Positions 1-8,164 of a stretch of DNA of 64,000 nt are shown piece by piece (position 1 is the first letter of the stretch; each line of letters opens with the position of its first letter). The position numbers were made by a program, and so were the translations under genes. Location: assembly GCF_018882185.1 (NCBI RefSeq), contig NZ_JACVOY010000010.1:1-64000 (forward strand), in the 5' to 3' direction. Below the pieces are notes generated by a model, which saw only the letters and a list, made by a program, of their open reading frames with translations, was not told where the DNA came from and made no database searches. This DNA comes from Polynucleobacter sp. AP-Latsch-80-C2. GTDB taxonomy: Bacteria > Pseudomonadota > Gammaproteobacteria > Burkholderiales > Burkholderiaceae.

Positions 1-120
1 GATAAGGAGCTTAGAATGATCCAAGACCGTTTAAACAACCGACCTAGAAAACGATTAGGATTTAAAACCCCCAATGAAGTATTTATGCAGTCCTTAAACC
101 GTGTTGCACTTCGTGTTTGA
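1..120 (+). pseudogene. IS30-family transposase, C-terminal end (cut by window edge)
   Basis: Reading from base 1 gives 39 residues ending in TGA at 118-120. They include LNNRPRKRLGFKTPNEVF, the typical C-terminal tail of IS30-type DDE transposases. The catalytic core lies to the left of the window, so I cannot say whether the element is intact. It borders the accessory segment that follows, which fits a mobile or island edge. The family call is good; intactness is unknown. Confidence 0.75.
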
Positions 121-399
121 ATCTACGATTCATAATTTGGGCCTTCAAAAGACATCGCATCCAACATTCATAAACGACCCTTCTTGGCCGTTCTCCACCA
201 CCCAAATACCGCCAATTACCCAGTTTTGAGCGTCAGCAAGCCACCCTATACGAACCACCTGACCGTTGCGTCGAGTGACACTCGATAGTCGGGTCAAACC
301 GACACTAAATGACCAGGGTCAAAAGTGAATTAGCCCTGAGTTTCCATCTAGCCCGTCCCAGTCGCAGGGTTGCTCATAGTCAAAAGGATTCCCGCGCTT

Positions 400-539
400 G
401 ACCAAGGTAAGTCTCTACGCTAGACAAGCTCGACCATGATTAGCCGCAATCAAGCCAATATATAAGCCTGAGACAACATTAAATAGTGGAATTATGGCCT
501 GCCCAGCACGATTCGAACGTGCGACCTACGCCTTAGAAG
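400..539 (-). repeat. Partial tRNA-Arg 3' end plus flank (copy A), att-like
   Basis: Bases 495-539 are identical to 5369-5413, the 3' 45 bases of the tRNA-Arg gene including T-arm, acceptor strand and CCA. The resemblance continues outward: 400-494 matches 5275-5368 with scattered differences. The 5' half of the tRNA is absent; the match breaks off right after CCTTAGAAG at 539. Truncated tRNA 3' ends of this kind are the usual trace of integrase-mediated insertion into a tRNA gene. No integrase is visible in the window, so the insertion history is inferred. Confidence 0.7.
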
Positions 540-670
540 CTTTAAAAATGAGCAAAAACAATAGCAGAAACAATGACATAAGCCTTACAAGATCAGGTGT
601 TCGATACGCACCGAGATCCGTGGAATCATGTGGAACTGACCGTGTGGTGTGTGGCATCCGCAGGTGTGGA

Positions 671-698
671 GTCGGTCGAACCGACACTAAATAGTGTC
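671..698. repeat. Nested inverted repeats
   Basis: GTCGGT and ACCGAC (671-676, 680-685) form one hairpin around CGA. GACACTA and TAGTGTC (683-689, 692-698) form a second hairpin with a two-base loop. The two overlap, so only one can form at a time. A related copy of the left part lies at 288-310. No T-run follows. The function is unknown; it may be the end of a small mobile element. Confidence 0.4.
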
Positions 699-772
699 GC
701 GTTACCTGACGCTCATGAGGCCACTAAGGTCTTAATAAATATCGTTAAGGAGTTTAAACAATCTTTAAGAAA

Positions 773-1306
773 TTAATTCTGGGATCTTTTTTCCAATAAA
801 TATGATGCCAAGTCATTTTTGCCTGCAAGATGCAAAAGAAAGCGATAAGCGATATAGGGCAAGATAATCAGCCAATAGAAACATGTTAGCGCCAAAATAT
901 GGGCAATGTCCCCATCACAAAAATTTCGCATGGATTCAATAAATCCCTCATGTTTAAAAAAGCCCTCTGCTCCAGCAGCAGAGTAACGCAGCAGAAGAGC
1001 AACGATAGATGCGAGGGTTGTACGAACTAAAACTGCTAAATAAATAGTGAATTTCACCTTAGGGTTGAATATCACTCCAACAGGAACAATCATTTCTACG
1101 GTGAGCATGATTTTTGACATCACCAAGGCCTGAATCACCGCAAACCCATAGGACTCAATTCCTTTTTCTGGCATATGAACGGCAGCTTGATTATAAAAAG
1201 TAATCGCAATAAACCAGAGTGAGAGGTAGATAGCTACTATTGGCAGCTCCTTTAACATTTCCTTCATGTGCCCTAAAAAGGTAAATTTCATATCAGGTCC
1301 GTTCAA
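773..1306 (-). CDS. Hypothetical inner-membrane protein
   Basis: The product is 177 residues and I do not recognise a family. Four hydrophobic stretches are visible at about 21-38, 57-80, 85-107 and 136-159, with a charged loop around 113-133 (GFFKHEGFIESMRNFCDGD) and a basic C-terminus, so it is probably a four-pass inner-membrane protein. Met1 and Met6 are both possible starts; Met6 (1291) begins more naturally with KFTF. It is divergent from the outer-membrane protein gene at 1420 and lies in the segment bounded by tRNA-Arg remnants, which suggests accessory DNA. No function is proposed. Confidence 0.55.
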   Translation of the reverse strand: MNGPDMKFTFLGHMKEMLKELPIVAIYLSLWFIAITFYNQAAVHMPEKGIESYGFAVIQALVMSKIMLTVEMIVPVGVIFNPKVKFTIYLAVLVRTTLASIVALLLRYSAAGAEGFFKHEGFIESMRNFCDGDIAHILALTCFYWLIILPYIAYRFLLHLAGKNDLASYLLEKRSQN

Positions 1307-1419
1307 AATAGGGAATTGCAGAGCTAAATCTACTGCAAACGATTTTCTAAATATTACCTTATTATTAAAGTCATCCTAATTCTTGAAGCCTGCGAAGCCA
1401 TACCTTAAACATCATACAG

Positions 1420-2256
1420 ATGCATCAATTCAAAGCACTACTGACTATCCTGATATTGTGTAACTTCAAACTTGTGCTCGCTCAAGATACAAATTCATTC
1501 TTTGAAGCACTCACTCCAGGAGAGGAAAGACTTATTTCTAGTGAGCGGCAATTACAAGCTCAAGATAATGTTGCCTCCGTTCCAATTTATTTCAACTTTG
1601 ATCAAAAGGTAGGTTTGGGACATCAAGGCTCAACTCAATACACCCAAATAGAGCCCTGGCTTCCTTATCGCATTAATTCAGACTACAGTTATGTAGTACA
1701 TCCTCAGATCACTTATCAGTCGTTCAACAATTTCGATGGGTACTCTAGCTCAGGTTTTAAACCAGTCATCATAGAAAGTTTTTTTACCGAATCCAACGAG
1801 TCTCGACTAAGAAACTCATTTGGTATTGGCCCAATGGTGCAAATCGGCACCAATATGCCCGCCATGTATGGAAGTTCACAAAATGCCGTGGGATACAGCA
1901 TGGGCGCCATTCATCGAAGCGAGGATTGGATTGTGGGTGCTTATGCATACCAATCGTTTGGCCTTGGAGCAATGCCACTCAATGGCCCTAGTGCCAATAA
2001 TGTTGGATTTCAACCTTTTATCACCTACATCACCAAAAGATATGGGAACATTACCCTTGATTGTGAATCGATCACGAATATGGATACCGGCGCCCGTGCC
2101 TATCCGATTAATTTAATGGGTAGCAAACTCATTGAAGTGGGTGATCTGCCCCTACTATTTACAATTGGTGCTCGGTACTACTCGGTCAATACCAACCTAG
2201 GTGGCGCGCAAGGTTGGGGTGGGCGGATCGGGCTTACCTATGCTTTTTCACATTAA
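1420..2256 (+). CDS. Putative outer-membrane transporter-like protein (MetA-pathway type)
   Basis: The product is 278 residues with a clear signal peptide (hydrophobic 6-20, likely cut after LVLA at 21). The mature part is rich in alternating aromatic and polar residues with glycines (for example YSYVVHPQITYQSF and IGLTYAF), as in outer-membrane beta-barrels. It resembles the loosely defined 'MetA-pathway of phenol degradation/neuromedin U-like transporter' proteins of proteobacteria. A substrate cannot be inferred. The amidohydrolase gene starts 19 bases downstream on the same strand, so the two are probably co-transcribed. Confidence 0.6.
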   Translation: MHQFKALLTILILCNFKLVLAQDTNSFFEALTPGEERLISSERQLQAQDNVASVPIYFNFDQKVGLGHQGSTQYTQIEPWLPYRINSDYSYVVHPQITYQSFNNFDGYSSSGFKPVIIESFFTESNESRLRNSFGIGPMVQIGTNMPAMYGSSQNAVGYSMGAIHRSEDWIVGAYAYQSFGLGAMPLNGPSANNVGFQPFITYITKRYGNITLDCESITNMDTGARAYPINLMGSKLIEVGDLPLLFTIGARYYSVNTNLGGAQGWGGRIGLTYAFSH

Positions 2257-2275
2257 TACCTTATAAAGTTAACTT

Positions 2276-3913
2276 ATGACATCAAATCAAACCCTTTACT
2301 TCAACGGTAATATTTTGACCATGGCCGGCGATCAACCTGAATATGTTGAAGCAGTATTGGTGAAAGATGGAAAAATTGCTTTTACTGGTAACAAACAAGA
2401 GGCAAATGCTTTGGCGAGTCCAGATGTCAAAATGCATGACCTACATGGTCACACCTTAACCCCAGGATTTATTGACACTTGGGGACACTTTGGTTTGTTT
2501 GCCCAGCAAACATTAAGTTTGAATGTTGGTTACTTCGCTGACAATCCTCCGCGCAGTAGATCTGAGTTAATTGCACAACTGAAAAAAGACGGCAAGCTTC
2601 TTAATGGATGGTTGATCGCAGCCGAGTACATGGATGGCTTAATGAAAGACGGACCATTAACTATTGCTGATTTAGATGCTGCTTTTCCAGATACGCCGGT
2701 ACTTGTTCAAAACATTTCCACACTAGCGGGCTTGTTTAATACAGCTGGCCTAAAAAAACTAGGCATTACTGCAGATACTAAAGTTGAGTCTGGCACGATC
2801 GTAGTTGATCCGACTACTCATCAAATGACGGGCATCATTATTGGGCTACCCTATCTGAACGCAGTTGCTGCGGCTTATGGCCAATTTTCTCAGGATCTCA
2901 CTTTTAAGACTTATCAAAGCGCAGAGAAAATTTATGCCTCATATGGCACTACGACTGCCCAGCACTATCAAGCCAGTCCTGAAGACATTCAACTGATGCG
3001 TCTCGCATCTGATAGCGGTGTTATTTCAATTGATTTAATTGCCCTCCCAATGAGTGATACGGTTGACACCCTACTACAAGGGAATCCCAACTATTCCTTT
3101 GGTGTCTACAGCAACGTTGATCGAGGCTTTAAGGTTGCAGGCATATTGATGTCAACAGATGGAGGGCCGCAGCTCAAGCTAGCCTACCTCTCTAAACCCT
3201 ACAACGATACCACTGGCTTTCCGGATGGCTGGCGGGGCATGGCTTACTACACTCAAGATCAGGTTGATCACTACACTAAGTTGGCCTACGAAAAAAATAT
3301 CCCGTTCTTTTGCTACAGCAATGGTGATGCAGGCATTGATATGGCCTTAGCCGCGATAAAAAAAGCAATTGCAGAAACTGGGATTACGGAAGATCGCCGC
3401 TCGACCATCTCCCATTCATTTTTTGCAAGGGAAGATCAGCTTGATGATTACAAAGCAAATCATATTATTGCCATTACTTTATCCAATCACATATGGTTAT
3501 ATGGAGATATCTATTTAGAGATCGTTGGTGAGGAACGCTCCGATCATTTTTGCCCCATGATGACAGCGCATAACAAAGGGATAGTAGTGGGAATCCATAA
3601 TGACGTTCCCTCTTCTGGTCCGGACTGCTTATTTACTATTTGGAGTGCAGTCAATCGCAAAACAATGTCTGGAAAAACATTGGGTACTCAGGAAAAGATG
3701 GATCCTTACCTAGCATTGCAGGCGTTCACATGTAATGCTGCTTATGTATATCGCGAGGAGAATACGAAGGGTAAGATCCTGCCTGGCATGTTGGCAGATT
3801 TAGTGGAGTTGGATCAAAATCCTTTAACGATTGATCCAGATGCAATCAAAGATATTAAGGTGGTCAACACTATCAAAAATGGCAAAGTGATTTACTCCAG
3901 GAATGTCGAGTAG
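2276..3913 (+). CDS. Amidohydrolase family protein (YtcJ-like), atypical metal site
   Basis: The product is 545 residues with the architecture of cytosolic YtcJ/AepA-like amidohydrolases: an N-terminal beta-sandwich segment (7-62), a TIM-barrel and a C-terminal ILPGMLADLVELD motif (501-513). The usual first motif GFIDxHxH is here FIDTWGHFG (65-73), so the first metal-binding His is Trp69. The HAxGD motif is CYSNGD (346-351). His380 (SHS) and Asp443 (HNDVP) are kept. A classical binuclear zinc site therefore looks impaired, though some relatives may share the change. The substrate is unknown. It follows the outer-membrane protein by 19 bases, so the two may take up and hydrolyse one compound. 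Confidence 0.75.
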   Translation: MTSNQTLYFNGNILTMAGDQPEYVEAVLVKDGKIAFTGNKQEANALASPDVKMHDLHGHTLTPGFIDTWGHFGLFAQQTLSLNVGYFADNPPRSRSELIAQLKKDGKLLNGWLIAAEYMDGLMKDGPLTIADLDAAFPDTPVLVQNISTLAGLFNTAGLKKLGITADTKVESGTIVVDPTTHQMTGIIIGLPYLNAVAAAYGQFSQDLTFKTYQSAEKIYASYGTTTAQHYQASPEDIQLMRLASDSGVISIDLIALPMSDTVDTLLQGNPNYSFGVYSNVDRGFKVAGILMSTDGGPQLKLAYLSKPYNDTTGFPDGWRGMAYYTQDQVDHYTKLAYEKNIPFFCYSNGDAGIDMALAAIKKAIAETGITEDRRSTISHSFFAREDQLDDYKANHIIAITLSNHIWLYGDIYLEIVGEERSDHFCPMMTAHNKGIVVGIHNDVPSSGPDCLFTIWSAVNRKTMSGKTLGTQEKMDPYLALQAFTCNAAYVYREENTKGKILPGMLADLVELDQNPLTIDPDAIKDIKVVNTIKNGKVIYSRNVE

Positions 3914-4201
3914 GCTTAAGAATGCGTCGGATTCATCGACGGGGGTATTCTCTAAAGTTCATAGCAATCATCAAACCAACTAGGCGCAATGAAAAGGCTT
4001 GAAACACTATTGATTAGGAGAATTTGGCCTGCCCACCACGATTCGAACGTGCGACCTGGGCCTTACTCCTGGCTTACAAACCCATCGTATAAGTGGCCAT
4101 GACTGTCGTTGTTGATACGGCTTGGTATGGTTCTTGTCTATATATACCTGTAATGCCTAGTCTTTGGCTCTTGGCTACCAAATTTCTGGAAAGAACAAGA
4201 C
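3914..4201. other. Intergenic stretch with third tRNA-Arg remnant
   Basis: There is no gene of normal size here. A short hairpin (CGTCG/CGACG near 3924-3940) follows the amidohydrolase but has no T-run. At 4025-4057 there is a short copy of the tRNA-Arg 3' end. Confidence 0.5.
4025..4057 (-). repeat. Partial tRNA-Arg 3' end (copy C)
   Basis: Thirty-three bases match 5369-5401, the CCA end, acceptor strand and T-arm of tRNA-Arg, with one mismatch (CACCACG for CAGCACG). The TTAGGAG sequence just upstream also resembles the flank of the intact gene. It divides the accessory segment into two blocks, 540-4024 and 4058-5368, and suggests more than one insertion at the same tRNA. Confidence 0.6.
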
Positions 4202-4318
4202 ATGCCAAGAATGCAAAAAATCTATACACAACTCAATGAATCTGAAATCATTTGTGCAAGAGATCAAGGCAACTTGATAAAAGAGTACGTCCTCTCTGAG
4301 ATGAAACGACTTTCATAA
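4202..4318 (+). CDS. Possible small protein, 38 residues
   Basis: This is an ATG-to-TAA frame of 38 residues beginning MPRMQKIYTQ and ending MKRLS. It is hydrophilic and charged with no membrane segment. Only a weak purine stretch (GGAAAG) lies about 10-15 bases upstream. It sits in the accessory segment just before the convergent fatty-acid hydroxylase gene and could be the remnant of a longer gene. I recognise no family. Confidence 0.2.
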   Translation: MPRMQKIYTQLNESEIICARDQGNLIKEYVLSEMKRLS

Positions 4319-4325
4319 AATATAT

Positions 4326-5153
4326 TTAGGTGGGCGGCGAAAATATTAACTTCACTTTATTTTTTATCCCCGGAGTATTAATCAATTTAATCAGTAATTG
4401 ACGCCACACTCTAAAAACAACTTCGAAGGGATTGGCAGAATGATTAGGATGGGTTAATCCATAACTAATCTCGACGCCCTGCTCTTCTTTAGCATAGGTT
4501 CCAAATAAACGATCAAATACGATCAAAATCCCACCATAGTTTTTATCTAGGTACTCAGGATTACTGGCGTGATGTACCCGATGAGCTGATGGTGTATTCA
4601 AAATACCCTCCAGAAATCCCAGTCTGCCAATGAGCTTGGTGTGCAGCCAAAACTGATACATCAGGTTGATCGACAGCATGGTAAAGACCAGAATGGGGGA
4701 AAAGCCTAGCAGTACCAGGGGTAAAAAGAAGACCCAGCTAAAAGACAGGAAAGGCATCCATCCCAAACGATAAGCGGCTGATAAGGTCATTTCATTGGGA
4801 GAGTGATGCGTGCTATGGGTAGCCCACATCAAAAAGACTTCATGGGAGGCGCGGTGGTACCAGTAATAGCAAAACTCTAAGCCAATAAAGAGTGCCAGAT
4901 AAACCCACCATGCATTGGGCATTGTATAAATTCGGTATTGCCATACAAAACTGGCCATAACCCCTTGGATTAGTAAACGGTTCACAATGCCGGTCAACTG
5001 GTGACCTAGACCCACCCCTAAAGAGGTTGCACTCTCTCTCCAAGGATAAGATTGAGTGAATTTCTTTTTGTAGCAATAAGACTCCACCAGAATTGCTAGC
5101 GCAACCAGCGGTAAGAAAAACATTAGTTGATAGTTTGAGAAGTACTGTTCCAT
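4326..5153 (-). CDS. Sterol desaturase / fatty-acid hydroxylase family protein
   Basis: The product is a 275-residue integral membrane di-iron enzyme. The histidine clusters of the superfamily are all present: HRASH (100-104), HSTHH (113-117), His171 and HRVHH (191-195), followed by NYGGILIVFDRLFGTY (205-220), which is typical of the family. Hydrophobic segments lie at about 10-27, 82-98 and 133-170. Members hydroxylate or desaturate lipids, carotenoids or alkanes, and the substrate cannot be told from sequence. It lies alone between two tRNA-Arg remnants, which suggests horizontal acquisition. Confidence 0.85.
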   Translation of the reverse strand: MEQYFSNYQLMFFLPLVALAILVESYCYKKKFTQSYPWRESATSLGVGLGHQLTGIVNRLLIQGVMASFVWQYRIYTMPNAWWVYLALFIGLEFCYYWYHRASHEVFLMWATHSTHHSPNEMTLSAAYRLGWMPFLSFSWVFFLPLVLLGFSPILVFTMLSINLMYQFWLHTKLIGRLGFLEGILNTPSAHRVHHASNPEYLDKNYGGILIVFDRLFGTYAKEEQGVEISYGLTHPNHSANPFEVVFRVWRQLLIKLINTPGIKNKVKLIFSPPT

Positions 5154-5274
5154 TCCGATATTAAAGGATCCGGTAGATAAGGACGCCTAGATTCTAATAG
5201 ACAATCTGTTGGTTTACCCGACAAAATTACTGTTGACCCAGTTGCTCACAGTTCACCAGATTCCACCGCGCAGG

Positions 5275-5368
5275 ACCAAGGTAAGTCTCTACGCCGGCCA
5301 AGCTCATCCATGATTAGACACAATCGAGCCAATAGATAAGCCTGAAACTTCATTAAATTAGGAGGATT
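5275..5368 (-). repeat. 3' flank of tRNA-Arg, repeated at 400-494
   Basis: This is the stretch directly downstream of the intact tRNA-Arg gene (which is on the minus strand). It matches 400-494 over most of its length, starting with ACCAAGGTAAGTCTCTACGC in both. Because the repeat extends beyond the tRNA itself, the two ends look like related element ends and not only a duplicated core site. Confidence 0.6.
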
Positions 5369-5445
<77 letters not shown>

Positions 5446-5491
5446 ATAAATGCTGGAATTGAAGCTACTATCTAGAACTAAATAGGGAAAG

Positions 5492-5568
5492 TGGTCGGAG
5501 TACAAGGATTCGAACCTTGGACCCCCTGCTCCCAAAGCAGGTGCGCTACCAGGCTGCGCTACACTCCG
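5492..5568 (-). tRNA. tRNA-Pro (anticodon UGG)
   Basis: The minus strand gives a 77-base cloverleaf. The acceptor CGGAGTG pairs with TACTCCG, the D-arm is GCGC-type with CCTGGTA, the anticodon stem CCTGC/GCAGG encloses TTTGGGA (anticodon TGG), and the T-arm is CAAGG/CCTTG. An encoded CCA follows. It lies 46 bases from tRNA-Arg on the same strand, so the two are probably one transcript with tRNA-Pro first. Confidence 0.94.
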
Positions 5569-5628
5569 ACGGAATCTATATTCTACACCGACAGGGCCAT
5601 TCGAGGCAAATCCTGTAAGATTTGGCAC

Positions 5629-5991
5629 ATGGTTGCCTATTTTTCCAGCAAATTTAACAAACGTATCCAGGGGGTAATTGCTCTTGGATTGATTGTAATT
5701 TGCTTGCTTGGAACCCACTGGGTCGGGCTTAATCACAGCATTTCACATGCACAAAACAGTCAAAGTATGGAGTTGGTTTCTGGCGACCTAGACCCCCTAC
5801 TTCAACACAGCTCTGAGAGCTGTCATTTATTTGATGCTTTAAGTCTTGCCAGCTTTATCAGCTCCGACATTAATGTTGTCGAAATTCAAAACCAATTTAA
5901 TGAAGTTTTATTTGGGTATGGTAATACCCTTAAAACTCCGCAGTCTGTTGCGCTCTACCAGTCCAGGGCACCACCCTCTTTATTTCTTTAA
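5629..5991 (+). CDS. Small secreted metal-linked protein (DUF2946-like)
   Basis: The frame is open from 5491, but that part lies inside tRNA-Pro, so I place the start at ATG 5629, giving 120 residues. A basic start and one hydrophobic segment (about 16-33) look like a signal anchor. The rest carries HSSESCHLFDALSLA and ends in SRAPPSLFL. His/Cys clusters with a terminal R-A-R/APP-like tail are typical of the DUF2946-type small proteins often found directly before TonB receptors for copper or zinc. A ZnuD-like receptor begins 91 bases downstream. A role in metal sensing or handling is inferred only. Confidence 0.55.
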   Translation: MVAYFSSKFNKRIQGVIALGLIVICLLGTHWVGLNHSISHAQNSQSMELVSGDLDPLLQHSSESCHLFDALSLASFISSDINVVEIQNQFNEVLFGYGNTLKTPQSVALYQSRAPPSLFL

Positions 5992-6082
5992 AAACGGAAG
6001 CGTTAAGTCATTCGGCTTGACTCGTTTATATGGTTTATCCGGTTTCTAATGCTGGATCGCTTTAAAGAATGGAAGATTCAAA

Positions 6083-8164
6083 ATGCACGGTATGCAGCAG
6101 TTGCTTGCAAAGCGCAAATTACTTTACTTAGTTATTTCTGGTCTGACCAGCACGAGCGCTTTTGCGCAATCACCATCACAATTTGAAATTACTGCTACAG
6201 GCTCCCAAGAGTCAATGCAAAGTATTCTCACGCCGAATAAGATCTTGCAGGGCGATGAATTGTTAAATAAATTAGGAAGCACTCTGGGCGCAACTTTAGC
6301 CAATGAGTTAGGAGTATCTGCAACAGGATATGGCGCAGGCTCATCTCGACCGGTAATACGAGGTCTTGAAGGTTCGCGCGTACAAATTTTGCAAAATGGC
6401 TTATCCGTAGGTGATGTTTCCAATATTTCTCAGGATCATGCGGTTGGAAACAACATGCAAAATGCCCATCAAGTTGAAATTTTGCGGGGGGCTGCTGCAT
6501 TGCTATATGGCTCGGGCTCGAGCGGGGGCTTAGTGAACGTCGTTGATGATCGTATTTTGACCAACCTTCCAGATAGCCCCTCTGGAGCAATTAATACAAG
6601 TTATGAAACAGCTAACAATGGGCGAGCAGGCGCGGTTGAGGTTGATAGCGCAGTTGGATCTTTAGCGTTTCACGTTGATACTGCCATTAACAATGCTAAT
6701 AATTATCAAATCCCTGGATACGCAAATCAAAATGGGCCTAATCAAGAATGGTCTATCAATCCAGGGGCTCCTCAAAGTGTTCCTTACTCAGGAAAACTGC
6801 CTAATTCATGGAGTAACCAAAATAATTTAGGAGCCGGCTTATCTTATGTGGGTAGCTCGGGCTATACAGGGGTTTCTGTTGAGCGACTAAATAATAATTA
6901 TGGAATACCGACGCCTGAAGGTGGCTTTATTAATCAGTCACAAAACCGCTACGACTTCCAGCATCAAACACGTGACCCATTTGAAGGTTTTTCATCCGTT
7001 AAATTTAGCGCTGCCAATTCCAATTACAACCATACGGAATTTGCCAATACAGGTGAAGCAGCTTCTGTATGGAAAAATATTGCCAACGAAGCTCGCCTTG
7101 AGCTGGCTCATAATCCTTTGCTTGGCTGGAAGGGCGTTTTTGGCGCTCAAGTTACAGCAGCTTCATTGAATGCAACTGAGGCAGGTACGGGAAGCTATGC
7201 GATTATTCCCCAAACCAAGACCAACTCAAATGCCCTATTTTGGGTTGAAGAAGGTAAATGGGGACCGGTGCAAGGTAATTTAGGATTGCGCTACAACAGC
7301 GTATTTCAAAACCCGAATACCGGTACTGCCCTTGATCAACAGACCATGGACAACGGCAGTTCTACGCCTACGATCACTTTGCAGAATCGACAATTTAATT
7401 TGATGTCATATTCAGCGGGTGGTTTATGGAATTTTATGCAAGGTCATGGTGTGGGTGTTGCATATACCGTATCGCAAAGAGCACCAACTGCCCAAGAGCT
7501 CTATTCATATGGAGCACATGAATCTACAGCCACTTTTGATATTGGAAATCCAAATCTCAATAAAGAGACTTCGCATAACTTTGAAATCAATGTGCAGAAA
7601 ACGACTGGACTAATGCGCGGCAAGGCGAGCGCCTATGCAAACCGATTTAATAATTACATCTATGGTTATTACACTGGTCAATATGTACCAACATCAGAAA
7701 ATTTTTCCGTCGTAACAGCTCAGCAAGCAGCAGCTACGATCAAGGGTATTGAGGGCGAGCTTTCCTATAATTGGAATCAGACTGGATTGGCTGGACGGAT
7801 TTTTGGTGATGCATCTCAGGGTTCATTTGATGCAGGTGGTAATTTACCTCTCCAGCCAGCACCACGGCTCGGCGCTGAAATTGCGCATCAGAAAAATGGT
7901 TGGCTAGCAAATGCGACATATATCTATAGCTACCAGCAAAATCGATTAGCCAATTGGGAGATTGGTCCTGCTCCAAGCTATAACTTACTTAATGCAGGTC
8001 TTTCCTACACGGAGAGAGTTAAGGAAGTCAATTGGACAGTCTTCTTGAATATGAAGAATCTTTTGAATCAGCAGATTCGATATGCCACCACACCAATGTC
8101 CGTTAGACTGTTCGCGCCGCAGCCCGGACGGAGCTTTATGGTTGGCTTAAGAGGCGCATTTTAA
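6083..8164 (+). CDS. TonB-dependent receptor, ZnuD-like (zinc uptake)
   Basis: The product is 693 residues. The signal peptide runs to about residue 28 (TSAFA-QS). The plug domain contains SRPVIRGLEGSRVQILQNGL (88-107), QDHAVG (117-122), VEILRGAAALLYGSGSSGGLV (131-151) and NVVDDRI, the pattern of the ZnuD subfamily of outer-membrane metal receptors. The rest is a beta-barrel ending in Phe, as outer-membrane proteins do. Zinc is the likely cargo by family, although other metals are possible. Met4 is an alternative start. The gene ends one base before the convergent ppk2 gene with no room for a terminator. No clear Zur site was seen upstream. Confidence 0.8.
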   Translation: MHGMQQLLAKRKLLYLVISGLTSTSAFAQSPSQFEITATGSQESMQSILTPNKILQGDELLNKLGSTLGATLANELGVSATGYGAGSSRPVIRGLEGSRVQILQNGLSVGDVSNISQDHAVGNNMQNAHQVEILRGAAALLYGSGSSGGLVNVVDDRILTNLPDSPSGAINTSYETANNGRAGAVEVDSAVGSLAFHVDTAINNANNYQIPGYANQNGPNQEWSINPGAPQSVPYSGKLPNSWSNQNNLGAGLSYVGSSGYTGVSVERLNNNYGIPTPEGGFINQSQNRYDFQHQTRDPFEGFSSVKFSAANSNYNHTEFANTGEAASVWKNIANEARLELAHNPLLGWKGVFGAQVTAASLNATEAGTGSYAIIPQTKTNSNALFWVEEGKWGPVQGNLGLRYNSVFQNPNTGTALDQQTMDNGSSTPTITLQNRQFNLMSYSAGGLWNFMQGHGVGVAYTVSQRAPTAQELYSYGAHESTATFDIGNPNLNKETSHNFEINVQKTTGLMRGKASAYANRFNNYIYGYYTGQYVPTSENFSVVTAQQAAATIKGIEGELSYNWNQTGLAGRIFGDASQGSFDAGGNLPLQPAPRLGAEIAHQKNGWLANATYIYSYQQNRLANWEIGPAPSYNLLNAGLSYTERVKEVNWTVFLNMKNLLNQQIRYATTPMSVRLFAPQPGRSFMVGLRGAF

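Larger units (their letters stand above)
121..772. other. Non-coding stretch with repeat debris
   Basis: No convincing gene is present in these 652 bases. They hold two copies of a GTCGG...ACCGACACTAAAT element (288-310 and 671-693), a palindrome at 683-698, and from 400 to 539 a degenerate copy of the 3' end and downstream flank of the tRNA-Arg gene found intact at 5369-5445. This composition suggests the edge of an integrated or decayed element. Confidence 0.6.

Noticed and set aside
494-694. Open frame of 66 residues on the plus strand
   Set aside because: It reads antisense through the truncated tRNA-Arg piece and a palindrome; composition is not protein-like and there is no ribosome site.
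5569-6082. Search for a Zur operator before the ZnuD-like receptor
   Set aside because: No GTTATAATATAAC-like palindrome was found in the upstream gaps.
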